This document shows positions 48,079-59,571 of a stretch of 64,000 nucleotides of DNA, in pieces. Every line of letters begins with the position of its first letter. The first letter of the stretch is position 1. The stretch comes from Micropterix aruncella (lineage: Eukaryota; Arthropoda; Insecta; Lepidoptera; Micropterigidae), in contig OX155951.1 in the NCBI GenBank assembly GCA_944548615.1, forward strand, positions 42,262,113-42,326,112, written 5' to 3'. Made by a program: the position numbers and the translations under genes. The notes beneath the pieces are model-generated. The model ran no database searches. It was not told the DNA's origin and saw nothing but the letters and a program-made list of their open reading frames with translations.

Positions 48079-48985
48079 TTGTCATGGCGCACTAAATCGC
48101 GGTATCTGTCTTCAAAGATTATATTACTTATAGTCTTCGAAATTATTGTAAATATTTGGATGAATCAAATACATGCTACGATTCTGCAAGTCTTTCAAGC
48201 GGAAGCAGGACTAAATTATGTCATTTCCGCGAGAATAGGTTTTAAAAAACCTCCCAAGCGGACGTCAAGACCGATTATTGTAAAATACGCTAATACCACG
48301 GTAAGAGATTCTATTTTAGACAAAGTGAAAAAAATTCATAGACCGGCAAAACATGAAGATAAGTTTATTACTAACATTCTAGATTTTAAATGTCCGAGCG
48401 CACTAAATTTCGTATAACGCAAGCGTTACTAAATTTCTTATAACGTAAGAAAACTGTAGCCGACAAAAAATGTTATTTTATTTATACGACAATTTATTGC
48501 ACATTAGAAGGCTATTTACATTTTCACTTTTTTATTTTTTCTAAATTGAAATATTACCTTATTGGCTCATCGAAGGAAAAAACCAGTTTTATATTCGTAT
48601 ACGAGTATTATTATAATATAATATTGGTCTATTTATCTTGTCCTGCTCCTATGACGAGAGATTCCCGCTTTATATTTTAAAATCGATATAAGTAAATATA
48701 ATGCCGAGGACAATTAAATGTGTTTATGTGTACATGTGTACAGCAAATAATTGCTGTACACATTTAACACATTCATTTGCTGGATTTCTATTAATCCCTC
48801 GGCGATTTGGACGATCTTTTAGGCAATATTAACGAGGCTCTTGAGACTCGGGATCCAGTTAGTATTAAAGATATAACGAATAAGAAGAATACTATCGATT
48901 TATTTGCAATGAATATACGTGGTATCTGTAAGAACTTTGACAACTTGTGCTATTTGTTAAGTGATATTGGCACTGACTAATATAA
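48079..48985 (+). pseudogene. LINE remnant: ORF1-type protein end and start of the endonuclease frame
   Basis: The frame to 48417 contains NYVISARIGFKKPPKRTSRP and IIVKYANTTVRDSIL. Such an RIG......RP.IVK......R...L segment occurs in the first-ORF protein of many insect CR1/Jockey LINEs, in a domain related to baculovirus FP25K. About 370 bases further on, a second frame reads NTIDLFAMNIRGICKNFDNL, resembling the first endonuclease block (xxxLNIRSIxKNFDxL) of the second ORF; the long LINE at 56.6 kb has LCLNIRSLQKNLDQL. The order ORF1-then-ORF2 is therefore kept, but the endonuclease stops after about 30 residues. Confidence 0.55.
48734..48763. repeat. Perfect hairpin, 13 bp arms
   Basis: atgtgtacagcaa and ttgctgtacacat are exact inverse complements around ataa. 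It lies between the ORF1-like and ORF2-like parts of the LINE remnant. Confidence 0.85.
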
Positions 48986-50274
48986 TTTTTGACTTTGATG
49001 TAATTGATATAAGTTTTTCTGTGTGTTTTAGTTAACTTGAGTGCACTCGTATTTTGTTTGGTTGAGTGTGTATGTGTGCTTGTGTATATATTTACGTGAT
49101 TGATAATTTAACCATTTCTTACTATATTAATTACGGCTTTCTAACTAATCATATTCTCCTCTTTTTTCTATATTTATAAGAACCATAAGTAATTTCGATA
49201 TAATATATTTTTAATACAGCTATCTAGAGTATTTTCAAAATTTTATGTTAATTTATAATTAAAAACTATTTTTTTAATCAAAATGTTATGTTCGTTCGAA
49301 AATCGCCCGTTGTGAACCCCTGGAAATCGGCAATCGCTCGAGGCTCATTTCAGTTTTTTTTATATGAAATTATTTGCCTACCTTCTAATCCAAACGAAGT
49401 TCATATTGATGGATCCCGATAGCCATTAATAAAACAATTAGGACGATTTCCAAAAAGACAAGATATATTTATATTGTGCGTTTACCCCTTGAGTATGATA
49501 CGACCAAATCTGTTTCTGAAACAATTATCCGTTGAGTATGATACGACCAGATCTGGTTCCGCGTTTTTTTCACTTCTTTGACGTTCTCATATTTATTCAT
49601 AATTATCTAATTGTTTTACAAAATGATATTTCAATATTCTATATTCGAAATTTCAATGCAATCATTGTGCAGTTGTTCATTTTATGATTGGTGTAGTAGT
49701 TTCGTAGTTATAGTACTTTAAGGTCGATGTCGCCGAAAATCCTGAAAAAGAGACAGATGCATCCATGAAAATACCCATTTACTCCAAGATGTAAATCTAA
49801 CGTTGGAAGCTGGATTTTTCTGTGTCTAAATTTCTTTTCTTTTCTACTCTTGCATTTGAATGTGTATGTGCCCAACAAATACATAAAGAAATCAGTAAAT
49901 ACAAAACTATAATTCGCTTCGCAACGTCTTCAATTTATTCTGTCGTAAATGTAACGAACCGGCTAAAAATAACTCTATGCATTTGTTTGGCCTGCACTCG
50001 ATACGCGTGATCCCTCGCGGTTTTATTGTTGTTTTTGGAATGCCGCGTTTCGCAATAATATTTGGCGTTGATCTGATTTATCGCTTGCTTTTAGTGGACG
50101 CGTGCTCCAGGAGAGGCGAGCTTACGTTATGATTCATTCCTGCTCGCGTGAATTATTATAGAAGATGCTGCTGAGCTTAGTCGCTGGCGATGGGACGAAA
50201 ATGGCCACACTTTGATCCTTAGAGAATGGCATATTGTTTTGTAAAACTACTATTATTGACCATTATGTTGTGAA
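48986..50274. other. No recognised gene
   Basis: Contains an imperfect direct repeat, ttgagtatgatacgacca(a/g)atctg, at 49490 and 49533. Otherwise AT-rich and featureless to my reading. Confidence 0.45.
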
Positions 50275-50640
50275 TGTGACTTTCTTTTCTCTTGTGTAAA
50301 AATCACACGGAACCATATCTAGGGAGTAAAGAGCCTGATAAACCACTGGAATGCCGGAACCCTCATTGCCAAAGTCCACACTTGGTCAATGACATCGGCT
50401 TATCGAAGGCTACCGGGATGTTGTTCGCTGTCCCCTGAAGTGCGGCAATCTTCGAAGCAGTTGTACCACTCGTTTATGCGCGAGATGCTCGTGGCGTCGT
50501 CCACGAAAGCCTGTTGGATCTTGGGAATGGTTGATACTTGGGTATTGCCAAGAATTTGCTAAAATTACATACACTTTCTAATAAGACTTCTATTCTTGCC
50601 AATCCGACGGACGCTCACTATACACTCCTGGCTTATCGCT
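50275..50640 (-). mobile_element. Internally deleted mariner-like element
   Basis: On the minus strand IQQAFVDDATSISRINEWYN and FEDCRTSGDSEQHPGS match the N-terminal DNA-binding region of mariner transposases (xxAYGDDAxSRxxxFEWYxRFxxGRxSVEDxxRSGRPS). After VIDQVWTLAM the sequence passes through about 50 non-matching bases into LYSLDMVPCDFY, the YSPDLAPCDFF block holding the third catalytic residue. The central catalytic part is missing. The junction has the same layout as in the 11 kb copy. Confidence 0.75.
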
Positions 50641-50784
50641 GAATCGATTTCGCAATCAAAAACACCCACCAATTCAAAATAATTTCGCTTTTGCTTGCCA
50701 ACCCTACATAGCAATAACTGCCCTCCGCGCTCCAGTCTTATTTATGGGGCAATATGTATATCTTACATTGGCTTATTGGACTCA
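50641..50784. other. Spacer
   Basis: Nothing recognised. Confidence 0.4.
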
Positions 50785-50945
50785 CTCAATGGAATGCAAT
50801 AACAAGACACACACTTACAGACATGTTACACGCATACATACATATAACACGTCATAGTAGGGTTGGTTGTAAGAGATTGTCATATGACAATAAACCCGCC
50901 CATTGTGACATTTTCACAATAAAGAGTATAAACAAACAAACAAAC
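50785..50945 (+). repeat. Interspersed repeat shared with 19.4 kb
   Basis: tagtagggttggttgtaag and aataaacccgcccatt match the 19.4 kb copy. The segment ends with aaacaaacaaac, a simple 3' tail. A 67-codon frame over it (50754-50957) is probably incidental. Confidence 0.55.
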
Positions 50946-52089
50946 TTACAGGTATAATATAATTCTAATTAATTAACTTATTTACTAATCGACTCTCACC
51001 CCGACCTACTCGTTACTCCTTCGTTATTCCTAATCTTTTATTTGACATTTACTTACCAATAATTATTCATCATGGCATTAGATCGTTTACCTTAATTATC
51101 CTACAAATATTTGTCTCTATTAAAACATTACATAAGCTTAATAATGTCATACCACTGTAAAGTGGTGTTCATGTTTTAACAGGTTTTAAATTGATTTTCA
51201 TATCCACTGACTTATTTTGACTTTCGTATTATATTTGAATGACTAGAATATTTTACCCCTTTTTTTAAGCGACCCTAGCTTCATTTGTCAATATTTCATT
51301 GCGAGCACTTACTTTAAGCCAAGCATTCTTTACGGACCAAAGTTTTGTGCTTTTCTTATAAATATTAATGATTATAAAGCTAATAATAATAGGGGTGTAA
51401 ATAGGATAGTTTTTGAACAGACTACGTATGTCAAGAAACATCATGCTTTATTCTCAACTGGTTAGTTCAATCGCTAGACTAACCGAACCTCAACGGGACG
51501 CGCTCGATTGATTGATTATCACTAGTTTCGTTTACGATGTCTTTTACTAAACCACCCAATAAACGCAACTTAATCAATTGGTGAATAATCCGCCTACCGT
51601 ATGACAAGACCACTTATCTCCAGGCAAAATAGCAGCATGGCTACGCGCTGCCGCGATTACTCTGTAGTAATAGTAATAAAAAAGTAGCCGGTATAGCCTC
51701 GGGGTGAATTTTATATATGTAGGCCTTTATCGGAAAGCTATCGCCTTATCTGAGCTCGTTCACACCGTTTATCGCAGGCGGCCGTTGAATTAGATGGACG
51801 CACCGAGGCCGGGCACAACTAGCTTCTATTCCATTAACTATCACTCCCAACTGGCCATTGGGTTGGTAATTGGGTAGCGGTGACGACGATCATGATTACT
51901 TCAATATAGCCTCACAAACTATCTTTGTATTTTTTGCTTTGCTTTTAACGCTTTTTCATGCATCTTCCTGAAATTTAATGCCCTCTAAAAGCTTTTTCTA
52001 AATGCTATTCGGTCTGATATAATGTGGGTATGTATCTAGCAATCATCACTCGACAACATTTAATTAATATAATAAAACACCGTGGGGTT
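50946..52089. other. No recognised gene
   Basis: AT-rich, with moderate GC at 51640-51880. No motif recognised. Confidence 0.45.
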
Positions 52090-52440
52090 CCCGGCTTAAG
52101 AATAGGACCCCTCCCTCCCCCTTTTCTTCCGTGAATGTCGTAAAAGGCGACTAAGGGATAATCCAGAGACTCAGCTACCGTCCCTCATGACCTCTGGACC
52201 TGGCAACGTATAACGCGGAAGTTGATTGAGCTGATGAATAAGCTGCACTGGGATATCATCGAAAGTCCGAATAGTGGGATGAGGAAACGATAATTCTCAA
52301 CTCCGGCAACTTATTTTACTACCGGGAGGGCGACCAGCTTTCCCAACACGGAATCGGGTTTCTCGTCTAAACGAAAATCCGTAAAGATCTTTTTAAAGTT
52401 GTTGAGAAGAGTCTCTTTTTAAAGAAAGAACTTTGTTGAT
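52090..52440 (+). pseudogene. RTE-clade LINE, 5' leader and start of endonuclease
   Basis: Frames read LIELMNKLHWDIIESPNS (about 52218) and LNSGNLFYYREGDQLSQHGIGFLV (52296-52367) before a TAA. These match the RTE endonuclease blocks KLDELxxKLxWDIIGLSEVRR and LxSGxxFYYRE......GVGFLV. The C-rich leader with cgtaaaaggcgactaaggga at 52138 is probably 5' UTR. A different RTE piece from the one at 12 kb, in the opposite orientation. Confidence 0.7.
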
Positions 52441-52494
52441 TTGGCATACTTTTTCACAAAATTTCTTCTACCTACTTTAAAAATAAGATACACA

Positions 52495-52507
52495 TTTATA
52501 AACACAT
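52495..52507. other. 13 bp target-site duplication, left copy
   Basis: tttataaacacat, repeated exactly at 53171-53183, directly flanks the element between them. Confidence 0.75.
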
Positions 52508-53170
52508 AACTAGAGCTGTCGACTACAACGAGCGAACCCGTCACCTCAGGAAGTTATAACGAAATTTGATCGTTCTGTCTACCGTGAGGTGAACGCAGAC
52601 TTAAGACGAAGCAGTCCACCGTCAAGTTTCGCCACATGCCCGTAAGAAGCCAACGCCTTACCGCGAGATAGCCAGGTATGTTACCCAGCGGGCCGACACT
52701 CGCGCCCTTACTTCCAGTTGCAACCAGATTACTCCGGTCTCCCGACTGGTAACGAGTTCGAGGTCGCTTGCGTGGTCCTCTCCCTTACGTAGCGGTGAAA
52801 CGGTGTCTGCCGAATATATCGCGGACCGCGGCATCCTTAACCCGGCTGTTCACCCGGAATCGGGTAGCCGATGGTCGTTTCAAGAGCAGTCGCCGTAAGG
52901 TCAGCAACTACCCCCGCTCTATAGGAGACAGTACTGTTTCCAGTCTCCCCCGACTGTTAGTAATCGATTGGCCTACGCCGCACGTTGCGCCGACCGTCCA
53001 GGAGCGCCAGAAGATTGACTCCTGGGGGAAACTAGCCCTCTGGCCGGAGTCCTGCCCGGGCTCGCACTTCATGCGTGGAGGCCGCCGGATGGGTGTTGAC
53101 CCGTGAATGTGACCGACCCTTAACAAACGGGTCTTCGTGGCCAACTCAACAGGGCCCATTAGCTCCCATT
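52508..53170 (-). mobile_element. Unclassified 663 bp element, copy 2, with target-site duplication
   Basis: Bounded by two exact copies of tttataaacacat (52495-52507 and 53171-53183). Module A (52510-52961) and module B (52962-53168) run on without a gap. A 112-codon plus-strand frame (52768-53106) spans the junction, but its product is not recognised, and the minus-strand frame seen in copy 1 is interrupted here. A 13 bp duplication suits target-primed retrotransposition; the outer end of module A, kept in all three copies, would be the 3' end. There is no poly(A) tail or recognised LINE domain, so the class remains open. Confidence 0.7.
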
Positions 53171-53183
53171 TTTATAAACACAT
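53171..53183. other. 13 bp target-site duplication, right copy
   Basis: Exact repeat of 52495-52507. Confidence 0.75.
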
Positions 53184-54800
53184 GTTAATTAGCCAAATTC
53201 CTCCAATCGAATGTGCTTCACGCTAGCACGCGGTAGGCTCCCTCGCAATATTGTATGTATAGCACTTCGCCGAATTGATAAGATATTATATGACGCGTGT
53301 GGATATGTACTTCTAGTATTTTCATTACATACGTCACTCTCTATACACACAAAATGTTTAAACACTCACATATTATTTCTTTAAAACAGTAAAATAATAA
53401 ATGACAATATATGTCATAGATGTCCTAATTAATTAATACATATATTAATTTCAACAGATGTCTTAATTAATAGATGTCTTAATAATTAATTAAAAAATAT
53501 CCATGTACTACGCCCTTTCAAAATTTCCGACATAAGCAAGATGCAGCAGCAACTTGCTAGAGAAACTTTATATCGTGAGATTTACATCTACTAAATCACA
53601 GACACCCCAATATTGCGCAATAAGAATCTCCTTATATATTATCGTTTAAACGCCGAAATAAAACAATCTACATACGTATACTCAAATCCAGTTCTATCGC
53701 TTTGGCTCCTCATAATGCTTTGCTAATAAATCTCCCGCCTTGCGTGACGCAGGCTACACAAAAAAGATGTACATGAGGCTGAGCAAATACATTTGTAGCA
53801 AGTTTAGGAGCCGCAAAAAATATGAAATGTTGATGATCGTGACCTTGCTGTGATTCTTTCAGGTGTGTCTTTTAAGGGGACAGTCTTTGGGGCCCATTGG
53901 GGGGCTTCTGTCATTTTTACCTAAAACTCCGTTTACACAAAACTCAGCTATTGAAGTTTATTATGGTATTCCGTAATATGGTTAGATTGCAAAGTCGAAA
54001 ATCTATATCTGAACGAAAGGTTTTATAAGCGACCAAGTTTATCCAGAATCGATTCATATGTGTGAAAAACAAACCCAGCCTTAGTCTATTATGGACCACA
54101 GAAAGGCTTCACTTTAATTGCTAGGAATATCTGTAATCGTCGAAAGCTATGAAAGCCGTGAAAGAGACGTTTTATTACGTTTGTGCTTGCTAAGAAAGAC
54201 GTTCGTCGAGTATCTATACCCGATGACGTTATCATAGATATGCAAACGAGGCAGAGAGAAGAGGTTTATTGATAATAAATTATCGATTCGTTCTCAAAAA
54301 AGTGCTTGCAATTGTAGCACTAGCGACTATGCTTGCCTCGTCGCTAGTATTTGGCGATACTAAATTCCTGTGATATGAAATATATAAAAATCCCATTAAC
54401 ACAATTTTAATTCGATTATATAAAAAAATAATAATTGCCTCCGCGGAATGTCCGGACCACTTTTTTATTGGCTCCATTTTAATAGCTTTGTTTTGGTTAA
54501 AATAAACAGCCGCCCGGTGCACGGGTCTCGTTCTTCGCGCGCATTCCTTCGGTTTGGGTGTTGGTGGAACGTTGCCAAGGAAGCTTATTACACAATATGT
54601 CAGCGCTAAAGGTGTGACGTCACCCTTTCCATTAATCTTCCGGAGAGGCGCGGCGATAGATCGCATTCATTAATGATCTACGAATGCCTAACTAATAGAT
54701 CGCTTCAGGTGAACGCAATTTCTTTAAAAGTAGTAGTTTTCAGTAAGTAATCGACCTGCATTTGTGCTATAGTCCGCACTGAGCAAAATATAACGATGGA
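53184..54800. other. No recognised gene; one unexplained 128-codon frame
   Basis: The minus-strand frame 54666-54280 is open for 128 codons with a GC-richer start, but it contains no motif I can name. AT-rich taatta repeats occur at 53430-53505. Confidence 0.4.
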
Positions 54801-55140
54801 CAGTGAGCGACAAAAGTATACATACACCCCCCATTTCTGCTAGTTATAAAATCCAAAAACTTAATGTAAAAAAGTAATGATACAGTTTTGTTTACAACTT
54901 ATTCTTCAATATAAACTAACAACGTTATTTGAATTTTTTTTTATAAAAAACCATTGACAAAGTCTACATACACTTTTTTAGTCGATAGTAACTTTAAATA
55001 TTTATTTTTCTTTTATAATATTTAGTACTTAGTTGGTCCACCGTTCGCATCAATGACTGCTTGAAGTCGTCTAGGCATTGAATCTGTCAATTCTGCTAGT
55101 ATTATGCTTTTCCAAGCCTCTAATATTTAAAAAATGGTGA
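54801..55140 (-). mobile_element. Tc1-like element, 3' half (minus strand)
   Basis: The outer end cagtgagcgacaaaagtatacatacacc (54801-54828) has Tc1 terminal-repeat character. A near copy of its inner part, caaagtctacatacac, lies about 155 bp inward, as in the IR/DR arrangement of some Tc1 elements. The minus-strand frame ends DSMPRRLQAVIDANGGPTKY and stop (55022), the typical C-terminus of Tc1 transposases. It is joined tail-inward to the 5' half on the other strand. Confidence 0.7.
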
Positions 55141-55164
55141 TAGGTATATAAAAAATGGTAAACT

Positions 55165-55500
55165 TGAGTCAATAGATAAAAATGAGATAATACTGGTTCC
55201 ACTGAAAACAAGCCTCGCAGTGGCCGCCCAAGGAAACTATAGCGCAGAGATGTCAGATTGATTTAAAAGAAGTTTGTAAAAATCCAAAAGTAGGTGCCCC
55301 AAAATTGGTCGAAAACATAGCTAGTGCATCAGAGAAGCATATGCACCCACGACACAGTATGCCTACTGTGCTCACGAACAGTTTAAAGAACTTTGAACAG
55401 CTACGGTTTCCTTATTAGAATACCACGCAAAACACCGCTCATTTCTGAAAAAAACGAAAACTGCGCATTCAGATTGCCAAAAAATACAAAGAAAATGATA
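55165..55500 (+). pseudogene. Tc1-like transposase, N-terminal half (plus strand)
   Basis: Across shifting frames the plus strand reads SGRPRKL, RRDVRLI, KEVCKNPKVGAPKLVENIAS and RKTPLISEKNE. This corresponds to the GRPRKT..R.DR.I, V..NPxxSAPKLA and RKKPxISxKNR blocks of the paired helix-turn-helix and early catalytic region of Tc1 transposases. At least three frameshifts and stops. Its orientation is opposite to that of the C-terminal half at 54.8-55.1 kb. Confidence 0.65.
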
Positions 55501-56607
55501 TATTAAGAATTACTTAAGAATTTTGATTGTAAATATTGGAAAATGTTGTTTCCTCTACATAGAAAATCTGCGCTTGGATGTTCAACGTTCATACCTTGCA
55601 ATACTGACGTTCATATGTTATACCTTAATAGGTATTTATTTAAATATTATACTTGTTATTTTCATTACTTTTGACTTAACCAAGTGTAGGAACTCCTATC
55701 AACTGGTTTGAAATAAAAAAATAAATAAAATAAAAATTGATTTATCGAAGCAAGTTTTGTTTTAAGATGACTCCAAATCAATTATATTTGGAAGTGATGG
55801 GACAGCCAAAGTTTGGAGAAAAAAATACAACAATGAATTCGAAGAATTTAATACGAATTTTACGTATGTTAATCTTGTTTAAAAAATATATCGTCATTCG
55901 CTTATCTTGCAGATTGTCGGAGACATGAATTTGACTAGTAATTTTGTAATGGTTTTATTAAGATGGTGTCAGTGAACCTTATCGTTTTATCCATCGTCAC
56001 GCTCGTTAGAAGGAAGCGCATTTAGAACAGCCAGCTAGGATATACTCGTATAATCGAGCTTAGCACCGCTGCCTACAGTCGAAGAGCTCACTGCAGGCAC
56101 GCTTACCTCGTTTGAAGTGGCGATTCGATAGGCGGAATCTGAAATTCGGAAATCAGTGTATGAAGAATATGCTGTATTGATATTTATCATGATAAATGTC
56201 AACGATATTTATTTCAAGGATTTCAGGTATTCACATGCCCTCTCTTGTGACGATGGGATTCATCTAAATTATTACAAATTCTGCTCCTAGTTCCCCACAG
56301 ATATCAAAAATATCAGCTTAATCTATAAAAATAATAATAAAATTCTTTATTTTACAAAAAAACACTTTTTTAGTAGATGTTTGTGAGTTATTTTATTTGC
56401 CAGATGAGTTATTTTATTTTATAAAGTAATGCACAAAAAAATTACATGGACATACATACTATACTATAATATAATAGCATACATCGATCACCTCATATAT
56501 CATTCAAAGTACAACAAGCTTCGCCACCCAGTCTCTCCTTCATTCTTCTCTTCCAGTCATTTTTTGAGCATAGATTTAGTAATTAGCACATACCCTTGTT
56601 ATTTTAA
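55501..56607. other. No recognised gene; possible 5' flank or 5' UTR of the LINE
   Basis: Several short frames (55523-55711, 55737-55928, 56429-56626) show no motif. There is no ORF1-like frame before the long LINE ORF. Confidence 0.45.
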
Positions 56608-59571
56608 ATGCTGGATGATAATGTAGCGAATGTCATTGATGTCACTCAGCACGAGTCTCATGTGTCATCGAATGTCGATACTTGCAGACGAGTATTAACA
56701 GGAGGCTCGGCCCTAAGGATGCTATGCCTTAACATCAGAAGTTTGCAGAAGAATTTGGACCAACTGCTCGTTATGATGTATGATTTAAAAATTGAATTCG
56801 ACATTCTGATTTTAACGGAAGCTTGGATAGGAAAACATTTTTCTCATATAGGTATACCAGGGTACAGTTTCTTTCATACTAAAAACAACCACCTTCAAAA
56901 TGATGGAGTGGGTATTTATGTAAGTGCTAAATTCACAGACATAATTGTCAATGAGATTAATTTATTTGGAGCAAATTGCTTACATATTACATTAAACAAA
57001 AGAACTTGCATAATAGCTATTTACAGAAGTCCTTCGGTTCTTAATATTAACAATTTCCTAAAGAGCCTAGATCGCTTACTAACACAGAATTCCAGCATCA
57101 AAAATTTAATCCTAACAGGGGACTTAAACATAGACATACATGGGAACAAAAGCAAACAGGCTAACGAATATCTAGAGCTCCTTTCGCTACATGGGCTCCA
57201 CTGTCTAGTTGACACACCGACCCGAGAAGCCAATAACTCGAAAACATGTATAGACCATATCATGTGTAGATCGCCCAATCCGACAATCTCCTTAGTGTAT
57301 CAAACTACAATCACTGACCATCACGTTCTTTTATTAAAAATGAACTATAATGCTGACTATCCAAAAAAAAAGGATACTGAAAATATTACAAAACAAACAT
57401 ATGACTATAAGAAAATACAGAAAGAAATATCTGACATGGACTGGTCGATTGTCTACAAGGAAAAGGATGTTAATACTGCCACCGAATCACTATTACAGCA
57501 AATCCAAAAGGTGATAAATACTAATTGTACGGTTAAACTTATTAAACTAAGACATAAAGAAAAAATATACAAACCATGGATTACGAAAGGGCTTATCTTC
57601 TGCATACATAGAAGAGATAAACTCCACTCGGCATCTCGACGTAACCCTGATAACCTCGATTTGAAAAATCGGTCTAAGCAATATCGCAACTTGTGCAATA
57701 AATTAATCCATAATACCAAAGTTAGATATTACAAAAACGAATTAGAGAAAGTTAACGGAGATCCAAAAAAAACATGGAAAATTATTAACGATATTACTAA
57801 TAGAATACCCGCCAAACATACAATTGACCAATTAATCGATGGAAATGAAACAATCAGCAGGGATACCGCACCGCAGAGACTTGCAGATTATATAAATAAA
57901 CATTTCACAAATGTTGGGCACAACTTAGCGCAAAAAATACAAAAAAGAATTACTCTCTCGAGACATGTGCCTCCGTCGATAGATTTTCCTGTGTCTCTTT
58001 TCCTGACTCCAACAACGCCATATGAAATTATGCAAACAATAGGATCCCTAAAATTAGACTCTGCTCCTGGTATTGACAATCTTAATTCAAGAATATTCAA
58101 GCTTTCAAAAAGAGAACTAAGTTGTCCCATTTCTCATATTGTGAATTCTAGTTTTAAATCAGGCATTTTCCCCGACATACTTAAATGTGCAAAAGTCATC
58201 CCTATTTACAAAAATGGCGATAAATTAAACATTGACAACTATAGACCCATATCCCTACTAAACACTCTATCTAAAATCATAGAGAAAGTGGTTAAAAAGC
58301 GTCTTTCGAAATACCTGCAAGAAAACAATATTCTATCAAAAAATCAATTTGGATTTAGAGAGGGTATGGGCACTACTGATGCTATTGCAGAGGTAACAAG
58401 TGTAATTTATGATAATGTGGATAAGAGGAAAAAATGTTTAGCTATTTTCCTAGATCTAGCGAAGGCATTCGATACTGTTTCACACGACAAACTGCTTCAG
58501 AGGTTAGGGAATGTGGGATTTAGGGGTATCACTCTGGATTGGTTTACAAGCTATTTGACAAATAGGAAACAAATTATTACCGTTAACAATACACACAGTA
58601 AGCCAGAATACCTCCAGTATGGTGTCCCTCAAGGCACTGTTCTCGGGCCCATTTTATTTCTTATTTACATCAACAAACTCTCCAATCTAGTCGGCAAAAC
58701 AATTTCCTTCGCCGATGATACGGTCGTTATTTTTGAGGGCTATAACTGGAATGAAACATTCTCCGTAGCCAATGAGGGTATTAATGAAGTACATGAATGG
58801 TTAGACAATTCTCTACTTAGCCTGAACATACATAAAACTAAGTACCTTACGTTCAGCAACAATAGTAAAGGCCAACCACATTTAAACCATAGACTGACCA
58901 TTCATGACTGCGACAGAAATACTCAGCATTGCAACTGCACTACTCTAGAAAGAGCACAACAGGTACAATACCTGGGTATAACGATCGACAATAAGATGCG
59001 TTGGCAACCACATATTGATAAGCTGGCGATGAAGGTGCGCAAACTCGCATGTATATTCAGGGAAATAAGAGATATTGTGGACCCGAGAACACTGAAAAAC
59101 ACCTACTATGCATTGTGTCAGTCAATACTATGCTATGGTATTATAGGATGGGGCGGTTGTACAAGGTCCACTCTACACCCTCTAGAAGTAGCGCAAAAAT
59201 GTATTTTAAAAATAATCGCACGTAAACCGTATCGATTTCCGTCAGACACTCTTTACATCCAGTCCGAGGTTTTGGATGTAAGACAGCTTTATGTTCGCAT
59301 GGCCCTAATATATACTAAAAATAAAATGACACCTTATAATCAACGAGCTGGAAAGACGAGAGCAACAAGAACTGGTGATATGATGGTGCCAAGATCTTAC
59401 ACAACATTTGGCCAGCGCCATTTCACGTTCATTGGCCCTAGAATGTATAACAGTCTTCCCGACGCAATTAAAAGTAGTGAGAACACATCCACTTTTAAAA
59501 AATCTCTAACGGATTGGTTGTTGGAGGTGGGTAGGGACGGTTTAGGGAATATGTTGACTGTTGTATTTTGA
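56608..59571 (+). CDS. CR1-like LINE endonuclease/reverse transcriptase, intact ORF2
   Basis: 987 codons with no internal stop. Residues about 36-245 form an apurinic-type endonuclease: LNIRSLQKN (41-49), LILTEAW with the metal-binding glutamate (E71), YRSPS (139-143), LTGDLN (169-174), IDHIM (215-219) and TDHH (236-239). The reverse transcriptase follows: IPIYKNGDK and NYRPISLLN (531-552), NQFGFR (579-584), FLDLAKAFD with the first catalytic aspartate (D616), YGVPQGTVLGP (671-681) and FADD (701-704, D703 and D704). A C-terminal region contains YGIIGWGG (843-850) and, near the end, FGQRHFTFIGPRMYNSLP. It nicks target DNA and copies element RNA at the nick. All key residues are present, so the protein could be active. 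The start ATG is simply the first in frame. No ORF1 lies upstream, so the copy is 5'-truncated or its clade lacks one. Clade by resemblance only. Confidence 0.92.
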   Translation: MLDDNVANVIDVTQHESHVSSNVDTCRRVLTGGSALRMLCLNIRSLQKNLDQLLVMMYDLKIEFDILILTEAWIGKHFSHIGIPGYSFFHTKNNHLQNDGVGIYVSAKFTDIIVNEINLFGANCLHITLNKRTCIIAIYRSPSVLNINNFLKSLDRLLTQNSSIKNLILTGDLNIDIHGNKSKQANEYLELLSLHGLHCLVDTPTREANNSKTCIDHIMCRSPNPTISLVYQTTITDHHVLLLKMNYNADYPKKKDTENITKQTYDYKKIQKEISDMDWSIVYKEKDVNTATESLLQQIQKVINTNCTVKLIKLRHKEKIYKPWITKGLIFCIHRRDKLHSASRRNPDNLDLKNRSKQYRNLCNKLIHNTKVRYYKNELEKVNGDPKKTWKIINDITNRIPAKHTIDQLIDGNETISRDTAPQRLADYINKHFTNVGHNLAQKIQKRITLSRHVPPSIDFPVSLFLTPTTPYEIMQTIGSLKLDSAPGIDNLNSRIFKLSKRELSCPISHIVNSSFKSGIFPDILKCAKVIPIYKNGDKLNIDNYRPISLLNTLSKIIEKVVKKRLSKYLQENNILSKNQFGFREGMGTTDAIAEVTSVIYDNVDKRKKCLAIFLDLAKAFDTVSHDKLLQRLGNVGFRGITLDWFTSYLTNRKQIITVNNTHSKPEYLQYGVPQGTVLGPILFLIYINKLSNLVGKTISFADDTVVIFEGYNWNETFSVANEGINEVHEWLDNSLLSLNIHKTKYLTFSNNSKGQPHLNHRLTIHDCDRNTQHCNCTTLERAQQVQYLGITIDNKMRWQPHIDKLAMKVRKLACIFREIRDIVDPRTLKNTYYALCQSILCYGIIGWGGCTRSTLHPLEVAQKCILKIIARKPYRFPSDTLYIQSEVLDVRQLYVRMALIYTKNKMTPYNQRAGKTRATRTGDMMVPRSYTTFGQRHFTFIGPRMYNSLPDAIKSSENTSTFKKSLTDWLLEVGRDGLGNMLTVVF

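Noticed and set aside
54280..54666. 128-codon minus-strand frame as a possible gene
   Set aside because: No recognisable domain, splice context or codon pattern; listed only within its spacer.
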